Below, one piece after another: positions 1 to 8,315 of a stretch of DNA of 38,977 nt (the first letter of the stretch is position 1; each line of letters begins with the position of its first letter). Below the pieces are notes generated by a model. The model did no database searches and had not been told where the DNA came from. It worked only from the letters and a program-made list of their open reading frames with translations. This DNA is from an uncultured Clostridia bacterium (GTDB lineage: Bacteria; Bacillota; Clostridia; Oscillospirales; Acutalibacteraceae). Location: NCBI GenBank assembly GCA_947585615.1, contig CANPXD010000009.1, forward strand, positions 1-38,977. The letters run 5' to 3'. The position numbers and the translations under genes are program-made.

Positions 1-251
1 GCTTTGCACTGAGCAATAGTGTATTTAGGGTCTTCATCCATTGTGTAATCAATGAAATCAAGGATAAGATTTCCCGAATAATCAGTAATCGAACCGATGT
101 CGCGGAAAACCTCTTCGAGTCCTTCGTCAAGAAACCACTGATAAGACTTCTTCTGCACCTCAATAAGATTCGGCATAGGCATAACCTCATTGATTTTTGC
201 AAAGCTCTTTCGTGTAGTCGTACCGAGTTGGACGTCCTTCACATTTACCAT
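1..251 (-). CDS. rpoB: DNA-directed RNA polymerase beta subunit, N-terminal part (runs off left edge)
   Basis: Reverse-strand translation from ATG at 251: [83 protein letters not shown], typical RpoB N-terminus; upstream SD AACGGAG. Not in the ORF track because it is truncated by the edge. Confidence 0.95.
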   Translation of the reverse strand, partial: MVNVKDVQLGTTTRKSFAKINEVMPMPNLIEVQKKSYQWFLDEGLEEVFRDIGSITDYSGNLILDFIDYTMDEDPKYTIAQCK

Positions 252-396
252 ACAGGTAATCACTCCGTTTCTTTTGATTTACTGCAAAAAGGCGTTTTGT
301 GCCGCAATCAGCCGGAATTCCTGCAGTTTTTTTGCTTCATAAAAAAGCATCATACTGCCGAAAACACAACCTTTGCCATTATAAAATGTGCATCTA

Positions 397-425
397 TTTT
401 AATATCAAATTATTACCTTGTCAAG
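397..425 (-). promoter_or_regulatory. sigma-A type promoter for rpoB (TTGACA-N17-TAAAAT)
   Basis: Minus strand TTGACA (425-420), 17-nt spacer, TAAAAT (402-397); about 140 nt upstream of the rpoB start. Confidence 0.7.
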
Positions 426-598
426 AAATAATTCTATATATTTTTATAAAAATGGAAAACTTTTTGTTATGCTTATCCGGGTGTTTCAAATGATGACCTG
501 ATACTGTTTTTTTCTTACAAAATTTTGCTCTTTTCAAAGTTGTTAAAATCTGTTATAATATGGTAATTAAAATTTCCGGTGATTAACGGTGATTAACA

Positions 599-2233
599 AT
601 GAAAAAGATTTTCAGTATATTACTGAGCGTTCTTCTACTTGCAGCCATTTTCACGGGCTGCGGCTCAGATAAAGAAAAAATTGATTTGATTTATCCTTTC
701 GGCGGAAACATAAACAGCTACGATCCTCAGGTTGCCTCGACGACCGATGAATTTCTTTTCGCGGAAAACTGCTTTGAGGGACTTGTCCGAACAGACGATG
801 AGGGCAACATACTCAAAGGCTGTGCCACTTCTTGGCAAATCAGCGACGATCAGCTTACTTACACATTTTATCTTAAACAAGGTCTCAGATGGAGCATAAC
901 CGAAAAAATCAAAGCGCGTATGGGAGAAGAATACAATCCCGAAATCACTGCTCATGACTTTGCCTTTGCGCTCCAAAGAGCCGCCGATTCAACTACTCAA
1001 TGTCCCCTTTATTCCACAATATCGGGTATAGAAAACGCACCTGACATCAATGCGGGAATTCGCGACAAATCGGAGCTGGGAGTCCGAGTTATTGACGATT
1101 ACACATTGCAGATACGTCTTTCTTCTCCTGACAGCGGCTTTCTTCAGACGCTGTCAACGGCCGTCGCAATGCCCTGCAACGAGGAATTTTTCTATGCTAC
1201 CAACGGCAGATACGGACTTTCTCTTGAATACACTCTTTTTAACGGTCAGTTCACGCTGACGTACGTTCTTGACGAGTCCTATATCCTGAAAAAAAATTCT
1301 TCGTACAGCGGCGTATCCCCTGCCTCGGCAACAGATCTTACACTTAAAATTGTTGATGAAGACGCAAGCCTTTCCGAGCTTCTGAAAAGCGGTTATTACG
1401 ACGCGGCATATATCAGAGGTTACGAAAGCACTGAAATAGACAAAAAGAGCGGCATTGCACTTGTACCTTACAGCAACACAACATGGGCGCTTGTCATAAA
1501 TTCAGCAGACGGTATTCTTGCCGCCGCTGACGCACGCCACGCCTTTTCACTCGCATTATCGAGGCCTGACCTCACCGACTATCCATACCTTACGGACGCG
1601 CACGGATTTATTCCGCCGTCATGCACCGTTCAGGGGAAGCCGTATACCGACTGCCAATATGATGTAAACGAAAAGGGCGATTCTCAGAAAGCGGTTGAAC
1701 TTTGGAAAACGGCGGTTGAGGCAACTTCAATATATACCATCGACATAACTGTGCTTGCACCCGACAATATGGAGGATATTGCAAAACTGCTCCTGCAAGG
1801 GGTGCAAAGCAGCATCGGTGCTATATCAAATGCTGATAAGAACAAGAAAATTTCATTTTCACTTGTTCTGGAAACAAAGCCTGAGAGCGAAGTGAAAGCC
1901 GCGGTCAATTCAGGTGAATACGACATTGCGCTTTATCCCTTTACGGCTGACGCATCCAGTCCGGTCTCTTTTTTACAGACATTTACGGACAGAAATATCA
2001 CCTCGTTTATAACAGATGATTTTTCTTCTGCGCTTGACGCCGCGCGGTCTTCCAATGCGCAAAGCCTTGCCGATGCGTGCAGATCCTGTGAAGAAAAACT
2101 GGTTGAATCGTACTGTTATACTCCCCTCTTTTACGAATCGCGCTACTATGCGAGTGCAAAAGGGGTAAGCGGAGTTCTGTTTCATCCCGGCTCGGGAAGG
2201 GTGTGCTTTGCATATGCAACGAGAAAAAATTAA
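599..2233 (+). CDS. ABC transporter substrate-binding lipoprotein, peptide/nickel family 5 (SBP_bac_5)
   Basis: Lipoprotein signal MKKIFSILLSVLLLAAIFTGCGS; SBP_bac_5-like body (FGGNINSYDPQVAST..FEGLVRTDDEGNILKGCATSWQISDDQLTYTFYLKQGLRWS). Confidence 0.85.
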   Translation: MKKIFSILLSVLLLAAIFTGCGSDKEKIDLIYPFGGNINSYDPQVASTTDEFLFAENCFEGLVRTDDEGNILKGCATSWQISDDQLTYTFYLKQGLRWSITEKIKARMGEEYNPEITAHDFAFALQRAADSTTQCPLYSTISGIENAPDINAGIRDKSELGVRVIDDYTLQIRLSSPDSGFLQTLSTAVAMPCNEEFFYATNGRYGLSLEYTLFNGQFTLTYVLDESYILKKNSSYSGVSPASATDLTLKIVDEDASLSELLKSGYYDAAYIRGYESTEIDKKSGIALVPYSNTTWALVINSADGILAAADARHAFSLALSRPDLTDYPYLTDAHGFIPPSCTVQGKPYTDCQYDVNEKGDSQKAVELWKTAVEATSIYTIDITVLAPDNMEDIAKLLLQGVQSSIGAISNADKNKKISFSLVLETKPESEVKAAVNSGEYDIALYPFTADASSPVSFLQTFTDRNITSFITDDFSSALDAARSSNAQSLADACRSCEEKLVESYCYTPLFYESRYYASAKGVSGVLFHPGSGRVCFAYATRKN

Positions 2234-2687
2234 ACAGTTACTGTGCTGGGTATCCGTAGCCGCCTGTATGACAGCGATATTCTGTTTTTCTGCACGCACG
2301 GCTGATGAATCCGCCGCGCAGAGCGGTACTCTGCTGGGTATTCTGCAAAGAATTTTCGGGGATAATCTTTTTACCGACTTCATCGTGAGAAAAAGCGCAC
2401 ATTTTCTTGAATTCGCGGGACTTGCGTTCCTGTTTAACCTTGCGCTTCACTGCCGGACAAAAAGATTGCACCCGTTTTTATCAATACTCTTCACGTCTTT
2501 ATATGCGGTTACGGACGAGATTCACCAGCTTTTTGTAGAGGGCAGAGCCTGCCGCATAGGCGACTGGGGAATTGATACAGCCGGGGCGCTGGCAGGAACA
2601 GTCGGCTTCCTTGTTCTGTTTGCAACTGCATCCAAAATAATTTCAGCCAAAAACGGTGAAATAATTGACAGAACCGACAATTTATAA
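2208..2687 (+). CDS. VanZ-like family membrane protein
   Basis: CFSARTADES..VRKSAHFLEFAGLAFLFNLAL..YAVTDEIHQLFVEGRACRIGDWGIDTAGALAG, the VanZ-like pattern; overlaps the 3' end of the preceding gene (start could be 2214). Confidence 0.85.
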   Translation: MHMQREKIKQLLCWVSVAACMTAIFCFSARTADESAAQSGTLLGILQRIFGDNLFTDFIVRKSAHFLEFAGLAFLFNLALHCRTKRLHPFLSILFTSLYAVTDEIHQLFVEGRACRIGDWGIDTAGALAGTVGFLVLFATASKIISAKNGEIIDRTDNL

Positions 2688-2731
2688 TACTATTATTACT
2701 AAATATTTCCGCAAAGCTTAAGGAGAATTCA

Positions 2732-3457
2732 ATGAACGTACTTATTTATGATAACGAGGAACAGATAGGAATTGCCGCAGGAAATTATATGTGCGGTCAG
2801 GTACTCCAAAAACCCGACTCGGTTCTCGGGCTTGCAACAGGCTCAACACCGCTCAAGCCTTACAGGCAGATGTCCGAGCTATACAAAAAGGGCGTTATAG
2901 ATTTTTCAAAAGTTACAACATTCAATCTTGACGAATATGTGGATCTAGATATAAACGATAAAAATTCATATCACTCGTTTATGAATGAAAACCTTTTCAG
3001 GCATATCAACATCCCGCCTGAAAACATACATTTTCTGAATGGAAACGCTTCGGATTTACAGAAAGAATGTGATGATTACGAAAAGAAAATAAAAGCGGCA
3101 GGCGGAATAGATATTCAGCTTCTCGGCATAGGCTCAAACGGTCACATTGCTTTCAATGAGCCGAGCGACTGCTTTCAGCGCTGGAGTCATATTGTTGAGC
3201 TTAAGGAAAGCACTGTAATGGACAACAGCCGTTTTTTCAATTCTCCCAACGAAGTTCCGACAAGGGCGGTAACTATGGGAATCGGCTCAATAATGCTCGC
3301 GAAAAAGATTCTTATAATCGCACTCGGCAAAAAAAAGGCGTATGCAATAAAGCAGGTTTTAAACGGCAACGTAACGCCTATGTGTCCTGCCTCTGTTTTG
3401 CAGTTTCACACAGACGTAACCCTTATGCTTGACAGGGACGCCGCGTCGATGATCTGA
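2732..3457 (+). CDS. nagB: Glucosamine-6-phosphate deaminase
   Basis: LATGSTPLKPYRQM, FNLDEYVDLD, LLGIGSNGHIAFNEP, VTMGIGSIMLAKKILIIALGKKKA; SD AAGGAG. Confidence 0.95.
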   Translation: MNVLIYDNEEQIGIAAGNYMCGQVLQKPDSVLGLATGSTPLKPYRQMSELYKKGVIDFSKVTTFNLDEYVDLDINDKNSYHSFMNENLFRHINIPPENIHFLNGNASDLQKECDDYEKKIKAAGGIDIQLLGIGSNGHIAFNEPSDCFQRWSHIVELKESTVMDNSRFFNSPNEVPTRAVTMGIGSIMLAKKILIIALGKKKAYAIKQVLNGNVTPMCPASVLQFHTDVTLMLDRDAASMI

Positions 3458-3570
3458 CAATTGGGAAGTCAGCCGTTACCGATAATACGGGAATAATAAC
3501 CGAGATGAAGTTCAAACTGAATTTGAGACGGCAAAGCACGCTTGCCTTGTTTATTAAGGAGGAATACATT

Positions 3571-5517
3571 ATGGCAGAAAAAGAAAAATTTTATATTACC
3601 ACACCGATTTATTATCCGTCCGGCAATCCGCATATCGGTCACTGCTATACAACCGTTGCCTGCGATTCCATCGCGAGATACAAGCGTCTTCAGGGAAAAG
3701 ATGTTATGTTTCTTACGGGAACAGACGAGCACGGGCTCAAAATTGAGCAGAAAGCTGCGGAAAAAGGCGTAACACCCAAGGAATATGTTGACGAAATAGT
3801 TGAAACTTTCAAAAAGCTCTGGAGCTATATGAACATCAGCTATGACAGATATATCAGAACGACAGACGATTATCACATCGAGTCCGTTCAGAAAATATTT
3901 AAAGAACTATACGACAGGGGTTATATTTACAAAGGAAAATACACGGGAAAATACTGCACTCCATGCGAGAGCTTCTGGACGGAGAGCCAGCTTGTCGACG
4001 GCAAATGCCCCGAATGCGGCAGAGATGTTATCGACGCATCAGAGGAGGCGTATTTTCTCAAAATGTCGCCCTTTGCGGACAGAATTGAAAAGCTTCTCAC
4101 CGAAACAGATTATTTGCAGCCAAAATCAAGGGCGACCGAACTTGTCAATAATTTTATAAGACCCGGCCTTGAGGATTTGTGCGTTTCAAGAACTTCATTC
4201 ACATGGGGTATTCCCGTAACCTTTGACAAAAATCATGTTGTCTATGTATGGATAGACGCTCTTTCAAACTATATCAGCGCGCTCGGTTATCAGAACGACT
4301 CATTCAATGATTATGACAAATTCTGGCCAGCCGACGTTCATATGGTTGCAAAGGATATTATGCGCTTTCACGCCATTATCTGGCCGGCAATGCTTATGGC
4401 GCTTGAGCTTCCTCTTCCGAAGCACCTTGCAGTTCACGGTTGGATAACGTTCAACGGTCAAAAAATGTCCAAATCAATAGGAAATGTGGTTGATCCTTTC
4501 GTGCTGGGAGAAAGATACGGCAGTGACGCAATAAGGTATCATATTCTCAGAGAAATGGCACTCGGAGCAGACAGTTCTTTTTCCAATGAAATTATGATAA
4601 ACAGAATAAACTCCGACCTTGCAAACGACCTCGGAAATCTCGTTTCCAGAACCGTTGCCATGGTGGAAAAGTATTTCGGCGGCACGCTTCCGACAGAACG
4701 CGAAGTTGAGGAAATCGACAGCGAGCTTATAGATATGGTAACCTCTCTTCGCGATAAGGTTGATTATTATATTGATGAAACGCAACTCAATAACGCGCTT
4801 GCGGAAATATTCAAGGTCATTTCCAGAGCGAACAAATATATAGACGAAACAACGCCGTGGATACTCGGCAAGGACGAAAGCAAAAAGGCTCGGCTCGCCA
4901 GTGTTCTCTATAACCTCCTTGAAACAATACGCGTAAGCACCACTCTTCTCTCTTGCTTTATGCCGTCAACAATGCCTGCCGTATGGGAGCAGATCGGCGC
5001 GGAAAAGTCACTGATCACATATGAAAATGCAGCAGTCTTTGGTGTTCTTTCCCCCAATGTTACTGTTAAGAGAGGACCTGCTCTTTTCCCGAGAATTGAC
5101 GTTGAAAAGGAAATAGATGAGCTGAACGCTCTTATCAAGAATCAGACAGACAAGGCAGCAACGAAGATAAAAACAGAACCCGAAGGACTTACCGAAATAA
5201 CGTTTGACGATTTTTCAAAGGTAGAATTAAGAGCGGCTGCAGTTATTGAATGCGAGCCGATAAAAAAAGCAAAAAAGCTTCTTAAAATTCAAGTTGACGA
5301 CGGCTCGTCAAAGCCACGCCAGATTGTTTCCGGTATCGCTCCGTGGTATAAGCCTGAGGAGCTTATAGGGAAAACAGTAATTATTGTTGCAAATTTAAAA
5401 CCTGCAAAGCTCTGCGGTGAAATGAGCAACGGTATGCTGCTTGCGGGAGACACTGCTGACGGCGGCGTAAAGGTTATGTTTGCAGACGGCTTTGAGCCGG
5501 GTACTCAACTCAGGTGA
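3571..5517 (+). CDS. metG: Methionyl-tRNA synthetase with C-terminal tRNA-binding domain
   Basis: MAEKEKFYITTPIYYPSGNPHIGHCYTT; zinc-knuckle CTPCESFWTESQLVDGKCPECG; KMSKS loop; C-terminal EMAP/tRNA-bind domain. SD AAGGAGG at ~3558 supports start 3571 rather than ORF-track 3505. Confidence 0.96.
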   Translation: MAEKEKFYITTPIYYPSGNPHIGHCYTTVACDSIARYKRLQGKDVMFLTGTDEHGLKIEQKAAEKGVTPKEYVDEIVETFKKLWSYMNISYDRYIRTTDDYHIESVQKIFKELYDRGYIYKGKYTGKYCTPCESFWTESQLVDGKCPECGRDVIDASEEAYFLKMSPFADRIEKLLTETDYLQPKSRATELVNNFIRPGLEDLCVSRTSFTWGIPVTFDKNHVVYVWIDALSNYISALGYQNDSFNDYDKFWPADVHMVAKDIMRFHAIIWPAMLMALELPLPKHLAVHGWITFNGQKMSKSIGNVVDPFVLGERYGSDAIRYHILREMALGADSSFSNEIMINRINSDLANDLGNLVSRTVAMVEKYFGGTLPTEREVEEIDSELIDMVTSLRDKVDYYIDETQLNNALAEIFKVISRANKYIDETTPWILGKDESKKARLASVLYNLLETIRVSTTLLSCFMPSTMPAVWEQIGAEKSLITYENAAVFGVLSPNVTVKRGPALFPRIDVEKEIDELNALIKNQTDKAATKIKTEPEGLTEITFDDFSKVELRAAAVIECEPIKKAKKLLKIQVDDGSSKPRQIVSGIAPWYKPEELIGKTVIIVANLKPAKLCGEMSNGMLLAGDTADGGVKVMFADGFEPGTQLR

Positions 5518-6284
5518 TTATGTATAATAATATTTTCGACACACACTGCCACTATGACGATGAAAAATTCGACCCCGACAGAGACACTCTTTTGAAAGAG
5601 CTTCCCCGTCGGGGAGTATCCTTTGCGGTAAGCTGCGGATGTGATATTAAAACAACCGCGTTCAATATGGAGTTATCCGAAAAATACGATTATATCTATT
5701 TTGCAGCAGGGTTTCATCCGGAAAATCTGAACGGCGCGAGCCTTGAGGATATAGATACGATAAAGCGTTTTACCACTCATAAAAAATGCGCTGCAATAGG
5801 CGAAATCGGACTTGATTACCACTGGATGAACAGCGATAAAGAAATTCAAAAAACGTTTTTTACGGCGCAAACGGAGCTTGCCAAAAGCCTCGGTATGCCC
5901 GTTATCGTCCATGACCGCGAAGCGCATGGCGACACACTTGAAATTTTGAAAAGAATCAGACCGAAAGGTGTTCTTCACTGCTTTTCAGGCTCGGCGGAAA
6001 TGGCTAAGGAAATAATCAAAATTGGTATGTATATCGGTTTAAACGGAGTTACAACATTCAAAAACGCGCGGAAAAGCCTTGAAGTGGTCGATTCCATTCC
6101 TCTTGAGCGACTTGTTTTGGAAACGGACTGCCCGTATCTTGCACCGGAACCGTTCAGAGGGAAGCGAAATGATTCTTCTTTGATTCCATACATTGCCGAA
6201 AAAATAGGAGAGCATCTCGGAATAACTGCACAGAAGCTGCTTGATATAACTGCAGAAAATGCAAAGCGCCTTTATGAATTTTAG
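5514..6284 (+). CDS. tatD: TatD family metal-dependent hydrolase/DNase
   Basis: FDTHCHYDD, GFHPENL, IGEIGLDYHW, VIVHDREAH, GVLHCFSGS, LETDCPYLAPEPFRGKRN; overlaps metG stop (GTG 5514 or ATG 5520). Confidence 0.93.
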   Translation: MIMYNNIFDTHCHYDDEKFDPDRDTLLKELPRRGVSFAVSCGCDIKTTAFNMELSEKYDYIYFAAGFHPENLNGASLEDIDTIKRFTTHKKCAAIGEIGLDYHWMNSDKEIQKTFFTAQTELAKSLGMPVIVHDREAHGDTLEILKRIRPKGVLHCFSGSAEMAKEIIKIGMYIGLNGVTTFKNARKSLEVVDSIPLERLVLETDCPYLAPEPFRGKRNDSSLIPYIAEKIGEHLGITAQKLLDITAENAKRLYEF

Positions 6285-6328
6285 TTACACAGTTTGATTT
6301 AAAAATTATTAAAGCACACATAAAGAAA

Positions 6329-6370
6329 CCCACTGCGGCTCTTGGTTAAAGAAGCCTCAGTGGGTGTTTT
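6329..6370. terminator. Hairpin between convergent genes (tatD and XRE gene)
   Basis: CCCACTGCGGCT...AGCCTCAGTGGG followed by TGTTTT; A-rich on the other side. Confidence 0.65.
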
Positions 6371-6418
6371 CGATTTACATAATAGATTCAAATAAAAACA
6401 GAAAGCTTACATTCCCGG

Positions 6419-6862
6419 TCATTTGTCCTTTTTTTTGCTGATGTAATCAATAACATCATTTCTGTCCTCGCCACTCAAATGCCTTAGCTTGCGTATCAAC
6501 ATAATTTCAAGATCAGTAAGCTTGCTGACATCTGAGAGGTCTCCCATATCATTTTTCTGGGTCACATATACGCTTTCCGGCGTTCTCAGAACAAATGCAC
6601 CGTTGTTTTTTTCGGCATAACGCTCTGCTTCAAAAGCATATACTTCCTCCCTGCCCAAAAGATAATCAACGGATACACCGAAAAAATCGGCAAGCTTGAT
6701 CATCGTGTCAAACTTCGGAATATTGGCGCCGCTTTCATACTTTTTAAGATTATCATGATCTATTCCCGTTATTTCTGCAAGTTCTCTTCCCTTAAGTCCG
6801 GCCTTACTCCGTAATTCCTTAAGTCTTAAGGAAAAAATTTTCTTTGCGGTGTCCCGTTCCAT
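6419..6862 (-). CDS. XRE family HTH transcriptional regulator with C-terminal extension
   Basis: MERDTAKKIFSLRLKELRSKAGLKGRELAEITGIDHDNLKKYESGANIPKFDTMIKLADFFGVSVDYLLGREE; SD GGGGA upstream of ATG 6862 (ORF track start 6895 lies within the operator region). Confidence 0.9.
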   Translation of the reverse strand: MERDTAKKIFSLRLKELRSKAGLKGRELAEITGIDHDNLKKYESGANIPKFDTMIKLADFFGVSVDYLLGREEVYAFEAERYAEKNNGAFVLRTPESVYVTQKNDMGDLSDVSKLTDLEIMLIRKLRHLSGEDRNDVIDYISKKKDK

Positions 6863-6877
6863 AACAAATCCCCTCAT

Positions 6878-6952
6878 TGTGATAATTACACACATTGTGA
6901 AAATTATTCACATTCAAGGGAAGATTATACACAAAATTCGACAAGTTGTCAA
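6878..6952 (-). promoter_or_regulatory. Consensus sigma-A promoter plus two tandem palindromic operators upstream of XRE gene
   Basis: Minus strand TTGACA (6952-6947)-N17-TATAAT (6929-6924); palindromes TGTGAAAATTATTCACA (6896-6912) and TGTGATAATTACACA (6878-6892), centres 19 bp apart. Confidence 0.75.
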
Positions 6953-6978
6953 TTATTTTGACACCGAAGCATCTTTCT

Positions 6979-7560
6979 TTATTTAATTTTCGTTATTTTT
7001 TCCCCTTTAACAAGAAACACATTATCGGAAATATCCATCATTGCCTTATCGTTCATCGAATCCGTATAAAAATTTTCTATATGCGCTTCGGGATAAAGCT
7101 CCCTGAAAATTTTGACCTTGTTTTCAAGAAAGCACAACCGCGTGAATTTTCCCGTTTTTTTGTCTATGCTTGATCCGACATAGTTTTTTATATTCATTCT
7201 TTTCATTATTTCATCAAGTATAAAATCCGTCGTTCCCGAAACAATTATATCGCTGTCTCTGCGGACCGTTTCATACCACGGCTTTATTTTTCTTTCATTT
7301 TTATTCCAGAAATCAACAACGCTATCGCTTACATCGCCGGTATTCACGTAATATCCCTCAAGAAATGCGGCATACGCCTCTATAGCCTCCTGAACGGTAA
7401 AAAGATGAAACGCGTCCTTAAATGCAATTCTGACAAGTCCGGGAACATATTTCCAGATTTTTATATCGCGCTTCATATAGTAAAGAACAAAATCAACGAG
7501 GGTCTCGCCTCTGTATATCGTATTGTCAAAATCATAAACATTTACGTTCAAATTAAGCAT
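6979..7560 (-). CDS. HAD-superfamily hydrolase (subfamily IB, PSPase-like)
   Basis: NVNVYDFDNTIYRGETLVDFVLYYMKRD, IVSGTTDFILDEIMKRMNI, IENFYTDSMNDKAMMDISDNVFLVKGEK. Confidence 0.85.
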   Translation of the reverse strand: MLNLNVNVYDFDNTIYRGETLVDFVLYYMKRDIKIWKYVPGLVRIAFKDAFHLFTVQEAIEAYAAFLEGYYVNTGDVSDSVVDFWNKNERKIKPWYETVRRDSDIIVSGTTDFILDEIMKRMNIKNYVGSSIDKKTGKFTRLCFLENKVKIFRELYPEAHIENFYTDSMNDKAMMDISDNVFLVKGEKITKIK

Positions 7561-7725
7561 TCCTCTGTTTCCGATGAATTTTTACCCCTAAAGTATAATA
7601 CACTATGTATTGATGCTGCGTGGATTATCTCTGCGGCATATGTTATGGTAACAGATTTTCAGAAGTAAATCAAGCGTAGCAAAAACTGCGTCAGTCGGTT
7701 TGACAATAATATGTAAAAATTTTAC

Positions 7726-7754
7726 TTTACAAATATAGTTTAATGTGATATAAT
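7726..7754 (+). promoter_or_regulatory. Sigma-A promoter of rpsO (TTTACA-N17-TATAAT)
   Basis: TTTACA 7726-7731, 17-nt spacer, TATAAT 7749-7754. Confidence 0.7.
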
Positions 7755-7761
7755 TCATCTG

Positions 7762-7805
7762 CCGAGTACGGATTACTCGGATTCGGGTGCAAGCTCCGCA
7801 GGAGA
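7762..7805 (+). promoter_or_regulatory. Structured 5' leader of rpsO (candidate S15 autoregulatory leader)
   Basis: Hairpin CCGAGTA-CGGAT-TACTCGG (7762-7780) followed by GC-rich ...GGGTGCAAGCTCCGCAGGAG between promoter and rpsO. Confidence 0.45.
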
Positions 7806-7869
7806 TTTACCTTTCCCGTTTCTGTGTTTTCCGCAAATCGCGCAAAGATTTATTAAATGAGGTGAAAAA

Positions 7870-8145
7870 ATGACACAGGCAGAAAAACAGGCTATTATCA
7901 AGGAATATGCCACTCACGAGAATGACACCGGCTCTCCCGAGGTTCAGATTGCCGTTCTTACAACAAGAATCAATGAGCTTACCGCTCATCTCAAGATTCA
8001 TAAGAAAGATAATCACTCACGCAGAGGTCTTCTCAAAATGGTAGGTCACAGAAGGAATCTTCTTGCCTATCTTTACAAGAGTGATATTGAAAGATACCGT
8101 ACTCTTATCGCAAAGCTTGGTATCCGTGATACACTCGGCAGATAA
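7870..8145 (+). CDS. rpsO: 30S ribosomal protein S15
   Basis: [68 protein letters not shown]. Confidence 0.98.
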   Translation: MTQAEKQAIIKEYATHENDTGSPEVQIAVLTTRINELTAHLKIHKKDNHSRRGLLKMVGHRRNLLAYLYKSDIERYRTLIAKLGIRDTLGR

Positions 8146-8154
8146 CCATAACCG

Positions 8155-8186
8155 AAAGCAGACGGCATAAATTACCGTCTGCTTTT
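8155..8186 (+). terminator. Rho-independent terminator after rpsO
   Basis: AAAGCAGACGG-cataaatta-CCGTCTGCTTTT. Confidence 0.8.
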
Positions 8187-8218
8187 CATCATTCAACGTA
8201 ATCAAACGGAGGGTGAAT

Positions 8219-8270
8219 ATAGTAGTAAATTGAACATATAAACTGAATTATATGCTGAATTTATTACTAT
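8219..8270 (+). promoter_or_regulatory. Long near-perfect stem-loop in the pnp leader (possible RNase III-type substrate)
   Basis: ATAGTAGTAAATTGAACATATA / TATATGCTGAATTTATTACTAT: 20 of 22 positions pair, counting one G-U, with loop AACTGAAT. Confidence 0.6.
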
Positions 8271-8315
8271 TTGCACCTCCTTTGATATAAAAATTTTTTA
8301 AAGAGAGGTAAAATT

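Noticed and set aside
228-493. Two short plus-strand ORFs (67 and 64 aa)
   Set aside because: They overlap the rpoB start and its leader/promoter on the opposite strand, have no SD and no protein-like pattern.
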